Shown here in pieces: positions 6,753-14,147 of a DNA stretch of 15,153 nt. The notes under the pieces were generated by a model. It was not told the origin of the DNA and ran no database searches. It saw only the letters and a program-made list of their open reading frames with translations. How positions within the stretch are numbered: the stretch's first letter is position 1; every line of letters begins with the position of its first letter. This DNA comes from JBDNFP01 sp041689775. GTDB lineage: Bacteria; Bacteroidota; Bacteroidia; Cytophagales; Spirosomataceae. The stretch spans positions 1 through 15,153 of the forward strand of contig JBDNFP010000486.1 of NCBI GenBank assembly GCA_041689775.1, written 5' to 3'. A program made the position numbers and the translations under genes.

Positions 6753-7925
6753 ATGGAGTTACGTAACCAGCAGAGATTATTTCTAAGCATTTTCTTTTTT
6801 ATTTCGGGCTTTACTTTTTCAACCTGGGCTTCCCGAATCCCTACCATCAAAACCTTTTACGGTTTCAATGAAGCTGAGATGGGAACGGTACTTCTGGCCA
6901 TGCCCATTAGTTCGCTCATTGGGCTTCCTATTTCGGGCTGGCTGATTGGGCGGTTTGATAGTCGCATTCCGCTGGCGGCATCTTTTGGTATCAACTCTAT
7001 GGCATTGGCTTGTATTGGTTTCGCCCAGACTACACCTATCCTGATCGCTTCGATGTGTGTATTCGCCTTCACGATGCGAATTTTCAGCATTTCCGCCAAT
7101 ACCCAATCCATCGCCCTGCAAAAGCATTTCAGTAAAAAAATTCTGGGCGCGTTTCACGGACTTTGGAGTACGGGTGGCATCGCCGGAGTCGGGTTTTGTA
7201 CCCTCATGGTGGCTACTGATACTTCAATCGAAGTTCATCTGACCATCGTGGCAGCACTGGCGTTTATCATAACGCTCTTTTCTTATCGTTTTCTATTACA
7301 GCAAGATCGAAGCAGTCAAGGCAATAAACTTATTCTGGGTAAACCAGACCCTTATATCCTCTATCTAGGCATCCTGATTTTTTTCGCCGCCGTCTGCGAA
7401 GGCGGGATGTTCGATTGGAGTGGTATCTTCTTTCGGGAGGTACTTAACGTGCGGATTTTTACCTACGGCTATCTGATTTTCATGATCTGCATGGCGCTTG
7501 CCCGGTTCTTCTCCGACCGCATCATTGATCGGTTGGGGATGGCTACTACCTACTTGCTCAGCTCCATACTCGTCATCATGGGTATTAGTCTAGCCGTGGC
7601 TTTCCCTACTTTTTGGACCTCACTACTTGGCTTTTCGCTCACGGGCTTTGGTACCGCGGCCATAGTACCCATGACCTACGCCCTGGCTGGTGGTTCGAAG
7701 AATTACTCCCCCGGAATGGCCATTTCGATCATAGCAACGTATGCCACCCTCGGTATGCTGGCCGGGCCTCCACTCATTGGGTACCTGGCGCATGCGTTTG
7801 GGCTGCGGGTTTCTTTTATTGCTTTTGCCCTATGCGGACTGGTTTTTATCCCGGTTTCCCGGCTTTTCTTTCAACATAAACAGCGGGAAGACCAGCGGGA
7901 AATACCTACTCCTGAATTGGTTTAA
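6753..7925 (+). CDS. MFS transporter, YbjJ-like
   Basis: A 390-residue inner-membrane transporter with about twelve hydrophobic segments. It resembles the E. coli YbjJ branch of the major facilitator superfamily: FSTWASRIPTIK at the end of TM1, the NEAEMGTVLLAMPISSL stretch in TM2, an HGLWSTGGIAG segment, the AVCEGGMFDWSGIFF motif opening the second half, and GPPLIGYLAHAFGLR near the end. The TM2-TM3 loop (GWLIGRFDSR) is a reduced MFS motif A. The C-terminal tail is short and charged. The substrate is unknown; some relatives are suggested to move sugars or small organic compounds, but nothing here decides it. The ATG at 6753 gives the expected N-terminus. A GH3 gene follows 96 bases downstream on the same strand without an evident terminator, so the two may be cotranscribed. 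Confidence 0.9.
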   Translation: MELRNQQRLFLSIFFFISGFTFSTWASRIPTIKTFYGFNEAEMGTVLLAMPISSLIGLPISGWLIGRFDSRIPLAASFGINSMALACIGFAQTTPILIASMCVFAFTMRIFSISANTQSIALQKHFSKKILGAFHGLWSTGGIAGVGFCTLMVATDTSIEVHLTIVAALAFIITLFSYRFLLQQDRSSQGNKLILGKPDPYILYLGILIFFAAVCEGGMFDWSGIFFREVLNVRIFTYGYLIFMICMALARFFSDRIIDRLGMATTYLLSSILVIMGISLAVAFPTFWTSLLGFSLTGFGTAAIVPMTYALAGGSKNYSPGMAISIIATYATLGMLAGPPLIGYLAHAFGLRVSFIAFALCGLVFIPVSRLFFQHKQREDQREIPTPELV

Positions 7926-8021
7926 ACCGAACGTTCGATGCTCAATCAGCACGTTTTTGTTAAGCAAGGGCATGATTTTTTGGGAATGTTTTATTAGAAA
8001 GCACTCTTAAAACCACTTTCA

Positions 8022-9551
8022 ATGCCACTACTCGGAAATTTTATCAAAAAGACCATTGACTTTGGCGAAGCCTTAACCACCTATGAATCAGCCGCCATAG
8101 AGCAATATCAGGTCTTACTTCAACTACTGGCCGAGGCCAAGACTACCTCCTTCGGCGTACATTATAAGTTCAACGAAATACTGAGCAGCAAACATATCGC
8201 CTCGGCATTTGCGGAGCGAGTACCCATTCACGATTACGATACTATTTATGACACATGGTGGTACCGCACCGTCCAAGGTGAAAGTAATGTCTGTTGGCCC
8301 GGTAAGCCCGACTACTTTGCTATCAGCTCCGGTACTACCAGTTCGAGCAAGCATATCCCCATCACCAACGAAATGATCCTAGCCATTAGAAAGGCTGGTA
8401 TCGGCCAGGTACTTGCCCTTTCAGAATTTGATTTACCCCCGGAGTTTTTTGAGAAAGAAATTTTGATGCTCGGGTCGAGTACTCAACTCAAAGAAGTTGA
8501 CGGCCACTTCGAAGGAGAGATCAGCGGAATCAGCGCCTCGAATATCCCCGGATGGTTTGAGTTTTACTATAAACCTGGTCACGAAATAGCTTCTATTCCA
8601 GAATGGGATGAGCGGGTAGAAAGAATAACTCAGGAAGCGCCAAAATGGGATATTGGTAGTATATCAGGGATACCTTCATGGGTAGAACTATTGCTCAAAA
8701 AAGTTATTGACTACCACAAACTATCCACCATCCATGATATCTGGCCCAACCTTACTGTATTTACATCCGGTGGAGTAGCGCTGGAACCCTACAAAAAAAG
8801 CTTCGATGCCCTGACGGCCCGGCCTCTGGTCTTCATTGATACCTATCTGGCCTCGGAGGGGTTTCTTGGGTTTCAGGCTAGGCCCGAAACTAACGCCATG
8901 AAACTAGTTTGTAATAATGGCATCTACTTTGAGTTTGTCCCGTTCGAACAGCGCTACATGGAAGACGACGGTACCATCAGTCCGGATGCCCCCGTTTATA
9001 ACATCAGTGAGGTTGAAATCGGGGTTGACTATGTGCTCCTGATTTCTACGGTAGCCGGGGCTTGGCGGTACATGATTGGGGATACGGTACAGTTTACGGA
9101 TGTGGAAAAAGGGGAAATCATCATTAGCGGCAGGACAAAGTTTTACTTAAACGTAGTTGGTGAGCAACTTCCCGTCAATAAAATGATGGATGCCATTCAA
9201 AAAGTCGGTGATGAACACGGAGTTTCCTTTAAAGAATTCACCGTTGCCGCGGTGCGGAGAGATGATGGCGAATACATCAACCGTTGGTACCTAGGAAGCG
9301 ACGATGAAGTTCCTGATTCAAGTGCTATTTCTCCATTACTCGATGAGACGCTGCGCTCTTCAAACAAAAACTACGATGTAGCCCGAACCAAAGCCTTGAA
9401 AGGGGTAGAGACGAAGGTAATTCCCACGGATATTTTCTACCAATGGAGCGAAAAGACCAAAAAAAAGGGTGGACAAGTGAAAATCCCTAAGGTCATGAAA
9501 GAAGGAGAATTCGTAGAATTTGAGAAATTCGTAAAAGAGCAATTTAGCTAA
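8022..9551 (+). CDS. GH3 (auxin-responsive family) acyl-adenylate amidosynthetase-like protein
   Basis: A 509-residue cytosolic protein of the GH3 family, part of the adenylate-forming (ANL-like) superfamily. Plant GH3 enzymes activate carboxylic acids such as indole acetate or jasmonate with ATP and join them to amino acids. Bacterial members are common in Bacteroidota, with largely unknown substrates. The ATP-binding motifs are present: phosphate-loop ISSGTTSSSK (101-110), second motif YLASEGF (275-281), and the YxxGD motif YMIGD (350-354). A hinge-like SGRTKFYLNVVGEQL (369-383) leads into the C-terminal domain. The length is slightly below plant enzymes (about 600). No signal peptide or TM is seen. 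It follows an MFS transporter by 96 bases and converges on the HELGH gene, with only 7 bases between the stops. The family is sure; the substrate cannot be inferred, and no auxin role should be assumed. Confidence 0.92.
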   Translation: MPLLGNFIKKTIDFGEALTTYESAAIEQYQVLLQLLAEAKTTSFGVHYKFNEILSSKHIASAFAERVPIHDYDTIYDTWWYRTVQGESNVCWPGKPDYFAISSGTTSSSKHIPITNEMILAIRKAGIGQVLALSEFDLPPEFFEKEILMLGSSTQLKEVDGHFEGEISGISASNIPGWFEFYYKPGHEIASIPEWDERVERITQEAPKWDIGSISGIPSWVELLLKKVIDYHKLSTIHDIWPNLTVFTSGGVALEPYKKSFDALTARPLVFIDTYLASEGFLGFQARPETNAMKLVCNNGIYFEFVPFEQRYMEDDGTISPDAPVYNISEVEIGVDYVLLISTVAGAWRYMIGDTVQFTDVEKGEIIISGRTKFYLNVVGEQLPVNKMMDAIQKVGDEHGVSFKEFTVAAVRRDDGEYINRWYLGSDDEVPDSSAISPLLDETLRSSNKNYDVARTKALKGVETKVIPTDIFYQWSEKTKKKGGQVKIPKVMKEGEFVEFEKFVKEQFS

Positions 9552-9558
9552 GGGTACT

Positions 9559-10155
9559 CTATTTCTGACGGTACTCGTCAATAAGTAGCATAGTTTCCTC
9601 GGGAGAGAGATAAAGTTTCCTAATCTTATTCTTGTAGCGTTCGGGTAAGTCGGCATGGTCGAGAATAAAATTCTTGGTTGCCACTATTTTATCACCTAGT
9701 CCGTGACCGATGGCAAACAAATCTGCCTTTCGCTCGGCTTCCATGAGATAGCGCCGGGAGGCCAAATAGCATAATCCGTAGCGCACCATTTCCCAGCTAT
9801 TTCGGTGAATATAATCCATAATATGTCCCAATTCGTGCCCAATCCAACCCACCAGGATGTTGCGGGGGATGTTCTCAATGGGTATCTTCACCAAGTCACC
9901 GCGAAAGTACCGGCTGATTCTGATCACGTACTCTCTTTTTTTCCAAGGAATTAACATCGAGATAAATTTGGGCTGCGCCTGCATCACCGAGTTTTTTATG
10001 GCTGGATTGACCACCACAAACCGTATGGTGGTTTCCAGCAACTCAGGATAATGCGCCAAGGCCAGTAGAATTTCCTCCTGAATTAAATCAGGAATCACTT
10101 TCTGCTGTCCAAAACGAATGAGCGTTGAATAAGTGGGAAAGTAGTCTTTGTGCAT
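9559..10155 (-). CDS. Putative zinc metallopeptidase (HELGH motif)
   Basis: A 198-residue protein from the chosen ATG. Its centre carries GHELGHIMDYIH, a zincin HExxH motif (H107, E108, H111). About 30 residues later comes YLMEAERKADLFAIGHGL, where a glutamate of the E-x-x-A-D pattern (E141, or E139) would be the third zinc ligand, as in M48-like gluzincins. No signal peptide or clear transmembrane segment is visible, so it is probably cytosolic or peripheral. I do not recognise a named family; small HExxH proteins of this kind are usually annotated as hypothetical. The frame extends ten codons to a TTG at 10185, but the ATG at 10155 is the better start. It lies 71 bases downstream of the glycosidase-like lipoprotein gene on the same strand and may be its second cistron. 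Protease activity is inferred only from the motif. Confidence 0.75.
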   Translation of the reverse strand: MHKDYFPTYSTLIRFGQQKVIPDLIQEEILLALAHYPELLETTIRFVVVNPAIKNSVMQAQPKFISMLIPWKKREYVIRISRYFRGDLVKIPIENIPRNILVGWIGHELGHIMDYIHRNSWEMVRYGLCYLASRRYLMEAERKADLFAIGHGLGDKIVATKNFILDHADLPERYKNKIRKLYLSPEETMLLIDEYRQK

Positions 10156-10226
10156 GGGTCTGGAAATTAATTTTGGAATGAACAAACAGAACTCACTCCA
10201 AAAAAAATCGAACCACCGACGGTAAT

Positions 10227-11282
10227 TTAGAGTACTTTCGAAGTAGCTACCGCGATCACCCGCCCCTGATCACCTACCGCGTTATAAAAATGATAGGTAA
10301 CACCTTTCCAACGAACCACCCACGGTTTATGGGCGTATTTTTGATCGTACGCTTCCGAAGGAGCAATTAAATCTTCCCCTTGCCAATCGGTCCAGTGAAT
10401 CAGATCGTAGGAACAGGCAAAACGCTCGAAGGCACCCGGTTTCCAGAATGCTCCGAAGTAGAACATCACGTACAGCTTGCCCATCCGGGCGATTTGGGCA
10501 TCGCCACAAATACCTTTATAGCGGGTAATGACGGGATCGCTTCCGATACGTTCCCAGTGCGTCAAATCATTGGAACCCGCCATACCAATACTCTCGTACT
10601 TGGCCGTATCACCCTTTGCATTGTAGTATATAAGGTAGGGGAAGTCCGTTACTTTCTTCGTATCTTGAATTATGACACTTTTATAAATCTTATTCCGCTC
10701 AAACCATCGGGCGTCGGTATCATTGGGTAGTAAAACAGGCTTTTCCAACCGGGTCCACTCCTGCGCTGCGTTTACCTCATCCGTATGTGCCATTCCTACG
10801 CCCAAAGTACCCGCTTCGTAACCTTCGCTAGCTCCCCCCAGATACGACATCCAGTACTTCCCCTTGCTCTTTTTCGCCTGATAACTACCTCCCCATTTCG
10901 TATTAACGAGCGCCATATACCCTGCTTTCTGATTCGCATCCCAGGTATCCTTGGTGAAAGAAAGAATACGGCCTTGTGTGTTCCAGTGTAATAAATCCTT
11001 GCTCTTGGCCAGCCAAGTTTCGTAGCCCTGCCCATCAAACACAATGTAAGTCATGTACCAACGGGACTTATACCTGAATATTGAAGGACTATCCACCATC
11101 TTAGTACTATCCGGATGCCTGTAGACGATTCCGTATTTAAAAGGAGTCTTCACTTTCTGAAACACTTCTTCCATTTGGCTGGTTGGTATACTATCCTCTA
11201 TCAAAGGTGACTTGCCGAGACGGCAACCTTCTAATGCAATCAGAAAAACGCAACCCAGAGCAAGCAATAGCTTATGGTTCAT
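10227..11282 (-). CDS. Lipoprotein with GH43-like five-bladed beta-propeller
   Basis: A 351-residue exported protein. The N-terminus is a lipoprotein signal: MNHK, a hydrophobic core, and a lipobox-like LEGC with the acceptor C20 (Glu at -2 is unusual). The remainder reads as a five-bladed propeller of the GH43/GH32/GH130-like superfamily. Repeated blade motifs are visible: a W-Y-M-T-Y strand (75-79), SKDLLHW (94-100), KYWMSYLGG (142-150), YLIYYNAKGD (216-225), SNDLTHW (237-243), KLYVMFY (269-275) and SYDLIHW (291-297). Candidate acidic catalytic residues are D64 in MVDSPSIF and D261 in ICGDAQI. It is probably a glycoside hydrolase or phosphorylase acting on oligosaccharides at the cell surface or in the periplasm. 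No SusC/SusD pair or other glycan genes are adjacent, so substrate and exact family are open. The ATG at 11282 fits the lipoprotein signal. Confidence 0.85.
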   Translation of the reverse strand: MNHKLLLALGCVFLIALEGCRLGKSPLIEDSIPTSQMEEVFQKVKTPFKYGIVYRHPDSTKMVDSPSIFRYKSRWYMTYIVFDGQGYETWLAKSKDLLHWNTQGRILSFTKDTWDANQKAGYMALVNTKWGGSYQAKKSKGKYWMSYLGGASEGYEAGTLGVGMAHTDEVNAAQEWTRLEKPVLLPNDTDARWFERNKIYKSVIIQDTKKVTDFPYLIYYNAKGDTAKYESIGMAGSNDLTHWERIGSDPVITRYKGICGDAQIARMGKLYVMFYFGAFWKPGAFERFACSYDLIHWTDWQGEDLIAPSEAYDQKYAHKPWVVRWKGVTYHFYNAVGDQGRVIAVATSKVL

Positions 11283-11446
11283 AGAAATTGATAATTGAAA
11301 TGAGGCAATTATGGTGCACGGATTGAATACTTAGTCCTTCTTATATTTTATTTCTAGGGGTTCTTTGCTATTTTGCACCTGTTTATGGCCTTATCAACGT
11401 ATTAAAACTAAGACGCCATTCTCATTGAACTCCCCTTATTCGTGCC
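11283..11446. promoter_or_regulatory. Divergent promoter region, glycosidase and kef pair
   Basis: This 164-base divergent spacer holds an inverted repeat ATAATTG/CAATTAT (11291-11297 and 11306-11312) just upstream of the leftward gene's ATG. It also holds TATTTTGCACC (11369-11379), a slightly shortened Bacteroidota -7 box that would give the kef pair a leader of about 65 bases. Neither -33 element is clear. Confidence 0.4.
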
Positions 11447-12052
11447 ATGTCAAACCGAGTGCTTATTCTATTCGCCCACCCTTTGTTTGAGAAGTCTCGT
11501 ATCAACAAAGAACTAATCAATCACTTACCTACCGAATCAACTATTACTTTTCACGATCTCTACGAAGAGTATCCTGATTTTAACATTGATGTAAAAAAGG
11601 AAAAAGAGCTTTTGCTAGCTCATGATGTCATTATCTGGAATCATCCTTTTTATTGGTATAGCTGCCCGGCGCTGCTGAAACAATGGATTGATATGGTGCT
11701 GGAAGTGGGTTGGGCCTACGGACCCGGCGGTGAAGCACTGAAAGGCAAATATGTACAACACGTAATTACGACCGGTGGCTCACAGTCCACGTACGAGTCT
11801 GATGGCTATAATCGCTACACCATCAATCAGTTTTTGGCCCCGTTCAGCCAAACTGTGTCCCTGTGCAACATGCATTACCTTCCACCTTTTGTTGTGCATA
11901 GTACGCACCGACTAACACCAGAAGAAATCAGGGGGCAAGCCGATGAATACGCTGCGCTCCTCTCGTACCTGCAACATGAGGCTTTGGATTACGCCCGACT
12001 TTCCCAGTATACCTACATCAACGATTTGATAAAAGACACCAAAAAGTTATGA
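11447..12052 (+). CDS. kefF: KefF-like NAD(P)H:quinone oxidoreductase regulator
   Basis: A 201-residue flavodoxin-2-fold protein (KefF/MdaB/YabF type). KefF binds FMN, reduces quinones with NAD(P)H, and binds the cytosolic RCK domain of its K+/H+ antiporter partner to allow full activity. Family motifs in order are RVLILFAHP (4-12), LYEEYPDFNID (39-48), the flavin-side HPFYWYSCPALLKQWIDMV (66-84), WAYGPGG (89-95), TTGG (108-111), YNRYTINQFLAPF (121-133) and YLPPFVVH (144-151). It is longer than E. coli KefF (176), with an extra acidic/polar C-terminal helix. The stop overlaps the antiporter ATG by four bases (ATGA, 12049-12052), so the two are translationally coupled. That arrangement and the motif set strongly support a Kef ancillary role rather than a general quinone reductase. 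Confidence 0.9.
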   Translation: MSNRVLILFAHPLFEKSRINKELINHLPTESTITFHDLYEEYPDFNIDVKKEKELLLAHDVIIWNHPFYWYSCPALLKQWIDMVLEVGWAYGPGGEALKGKYVQHVITTGGSQSTYESDGYNRYTINQFLAPFSQTVSLCNMHYLPPFVVHSTHRLTPEEIRGQADEYAALLSYLQHEALDYARLSQYTYINDLIKDTKKL

Positions 12053-13971
12053 ACAGTAGTTTTCTCTCCCAGGCCCTCGTCTACCTTTCGGCCGCAGTCA
12101 TCTGTGTACCTATTGCCAAAAGACTGGGTATGAGCTCAGTACTGGGCTACCTGCTATCAGGCATTATTATTGGTCCCTTCGTACTAGGTTTCGTTGGTCA
12201 GGAAGGCCAAGATATTATGCACGTGGCCGAATTCGGGGTTGTCATGATGCTATTCCTGATCGGACTTGAACTTGAACCTGCTGCCTTCTGGCAAATGCGG
12301 AAAGCTATTGCCGGCTTTGGTTTCAGCCAACTCATAGGCACTACGCTCCTGGTGCTAATTCTGTTTGTAGCCCTTGGGTGGAGCTTTTTAATGGCGCTTG
12401 CCGTGGCGTTAGCGCTGTCTATGTCCTCCACGGCTATAGTATTGCAAACGTTAAAGGAAAAGGGCTTATCCAACTCCATGGCTGGTCAGGCCTCTTTCTC
12501 GGTACTACTTTTTCAGGATATTGCTGTTATCCCTATTTTAGCAATCTTACCCCTTTTAGCTACCACTGCTGTGGCACCCGTGGAGTCCGGCCATCATTCT
12601 TTTATTGAAAGCTCTCCTGGCTGGTTGCAAACCATTGTCGTAATCGGAGCCATGGGTTCCATTTACCTCATTGGACGGTACATGGTAGTGCCGCTACTCC
12701 GCATGGTGGCCAAAACCGGCCTGCGGGAAATGTTTACGGCCTCTTCGTTACTACTAGTTGTAACGGTAGCTTTTCTGATGGAACTGGTGGGCCTGAGCCC
12801 GGCCCTTGGTAGCTTTGTAGCGGGCGTAGTACTAGCTAATAGCGAGTTTCGGCACGAATTAGAAAGTGATATTGAGCCCTTCAAAGGTCTATTATTGGGT
12901 CTTTTCTTTATCGGTGTGGGGGCTTCCATCAATTTTCAGCTAATGTCCGAGTCTCCGGCGCAGATCGCCATGCTCGTGGTGCTGGTTATTCTCATTAAGT
13001 TTCTGGTCTTACTGGCCATTGGTAGGGTATTCAAACTCAAACACGATCAGAATTTCATTTTCGCTCTCGGCCTGAGTCAGGTCGGTGAGTTTGCGTTTGT
13101 ATTACTTTCATTTACCAATCAATTACAGATTATTGATGCCGAGTGGTCGGGAAAACTGACCGCCATTACTGCCATTAGTATGATGACCACTCCGCTCCTA
13201 CTCCTGTTCAACGAGCGCTTTATTTCTCCCTACTTCGGAACTAAAAAATCCATTAAAGATGAAAAAGAAGCAGATGATATTGACAAACACGAGAAGGTAA
13301 TCATTGCCGGCTTTGGTCATTTTGGAAGCACCGTTGGGCGTTTACTTCGGGCCAATGGCATCGAGGCCACGATTCTTGATAATAATTCGGATCAGGTAGA
13401 GCTACTCCGCAAAATGGGCTTCAAGGTGTACTACGGTGATGTGACACGACTAGATCTCCTTCAATCGGCGGGAGCGGCCGAAGCCAACCTATTCATTACC
13501 GCCATTGATTCACCCGAAATCAATAAGAGTATAGTTCATACGCTCAAGAAGCATTACCCTCATCTCAAAATTATGGCCCGCGCCCGCAACCGGGTAGACG
13601 CCTACGAGTTGATGGAAATGGGAGTAAATCACATTTACCGCGAAACGCTGCATACCTCCGTCAATATGGCGGTAGATGCCTTGACTGAACTTGGTTTCAG
13701 AAGGTACAGCGCTACCCGGCAGGGACAAAAATTTATTCAATACGATGAAATGGGAATGAAAAACCTGGCTGATGCCCGTCATGATCAAAAGGAATATATA
13801 TCCAATATTCGCCAGCAGATCCGGTTTCAGGAGCAACTCCTACAAGAGGATCTTATTCAGAATTTTGCCTCCGAAGATCACTCCTGGGACGGTAATTTTG
13901 TGCGGGATAGTATGTTAAAAGTGAATAAGCCCGAACATAGTGGTAAGGATACTAGTACCAAGTCAGAGTAG
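12049..13971 (+). CDS. KefB/KefC-type glutathione-gated-like K+/H+ antiporter
   Basis: A 640-residue CPA2-family antiporter. Residues about 5-385 form the membrane Na+/H+-exchanger domain with about 12-13 hydrophobic segments. The transport-site aspartate D157 sits in LFQDIAVIP, and LIGLELEP occurs at 70-77. The Kef regulatory loop HELESDIEPFKGLLLGLFF (269-287) is nearly identical to that of KefC, with the acidic residues E272, D274 and E276 retained. A TrkA-N/RCK Rossmann domain spans about 415-540, with GFGHFGSTVG (421-430) and D444 ending the second strand, then a charged helical tail (about 570-640). In enterobacteria such systems exchange K+ for H+ when glutathione adducts of electrophiles form, acidifying the cytosol protectively. 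The coupled KefF supports that role. KefB and KefC cannot be told apart here, and the gating thiol in this organism is unknown. Confidence 0.93.
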   Translation: MNSSFLSQALVYLSAAVICVPIAKRLGMSSVLGYLLSGIIIGPFVLGFVGQEGQDIMHVAEFGVVMMLFLIGLELEPAAFWQMRKAIAGFGFSQLIGTTLLVLILFVALGWSFLMALAVALALSMSSTAIVLQTLKEKGLSNSMAGQASFSVLLFQDIAVIPILAILPLLATTAVAPVESGHHSFIESSPGWLQTIVVIGAMGSIYLIGRYMVVPLLRMVAKTGLREMFTASSLLLVVTVAFLMELVGLSPALGSFVAGVVLANSEFRHELESDIEPFKGLLLGLFFIGVGASINFQLMSESPAQIAMLVVLVILIKFLVLLAIGRVFKLKHDQNFIFALGLSQVGEFAFVLLSFTNQLQIIDAEWSGKLTAITAISMMTTPLLLLFNERFISPYFGTKKSIKDEKEADDIDKHEKVIIAGFGHFGSTVGRLLRANGIEATILDNNSDQVELLRKMGFKVYYGDVTRLDLLQSAGAAEANLFITAIDSPEINKSIVHTLKKHYPHLKIMARARNRVDAYELMEMGVNHIYRETLHTSVNMAVDALTELGFRRYSATRQGQKFIQYDEMGMKNLADARHDQKEYISNIRQQIRFQEQLLQEDLIQNFASEDHSWDGNFVRDSMLKVNKPEHSGKDTSTKSE

Positions 13972-14025
13972 TGCTTTGGGGGAGAAGGGCTTGTTTCTGG
14001 AAACTATGATTAAATATTCATAAGT

Positions 14026-14043
14026 ATATTTTGGCCAAAATAT
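14026..14043. promoter_or_regulatory. 18-bp perfect palindrome, possible operator
   Basis: ATATTTTGGCCAAAATAT is a perfect palindrome with no spacer. It lies 55 bases after the antiporter stop and about 105 bases before the GTG of the next gene. Such symmetry suits a dimeric DNA-binding regulator. As a transcribed hairpin it would be weak (seven A-T pairs around GGCC) and lacks a T run, so a terminator is unlikely. Confidence 0.4.
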
Positions 14044-14088
14044 TCTCTATTTATTTGATTATCAACTTTTTGATACATATTAAATACC

Positions 14089-14136
14089 AACTAATCGCTG
14101 TTGACCGCGTGGCGGTCCACTTATCAGCGAATAGCT
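14089..14136. repeat. Imperfect palindrome in the leader of the last MFS gene
   Basis: GACCGC (14103-14108) and GCGGTC (14112-14117) pair around GTG. Outside this, CTAATCGCTG (14091-14100) pairs with CAGCGAATAG (14125-14134) at 9 of 10 positions. The outer arm AACTAATCGCTGTT matches 13 of 14 bases of the hairpin at 48-61, suggesting members of one dispersed palindromic repeat family. The structure ends 13 bases before the GTG start, so in mRNA it could affect ribosome access. Confidence 0.5.
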
Positions 14137-14147
14137 AATTGAGGCCC

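Noticed and set aside
6819..7157. Long open frames antisense to the YbjJ-like transporter (112 and 84 codons)
   Set aside because: They lie fully inside a well-supported membrane protein gene, have no recognisable product, and show irregular composition typical of shadow frames.
7928..7937. Palindrome CGAACGTTCG between the YbjJ-like and GH3 genes
   Set aside because: A 10-bp palindrome is expected by chance at this scale, and nothing nearby suggests an operator or terminator.
10199..10223. ACCGACGGT followed on the minus strand by eight T, after the glycosidase gene
   Set aside because: The symmetric core gives only three usable base pairs with a 3-base loop, too weak to call a terminator. 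Readthrough into the HELGH gene is equally likely.
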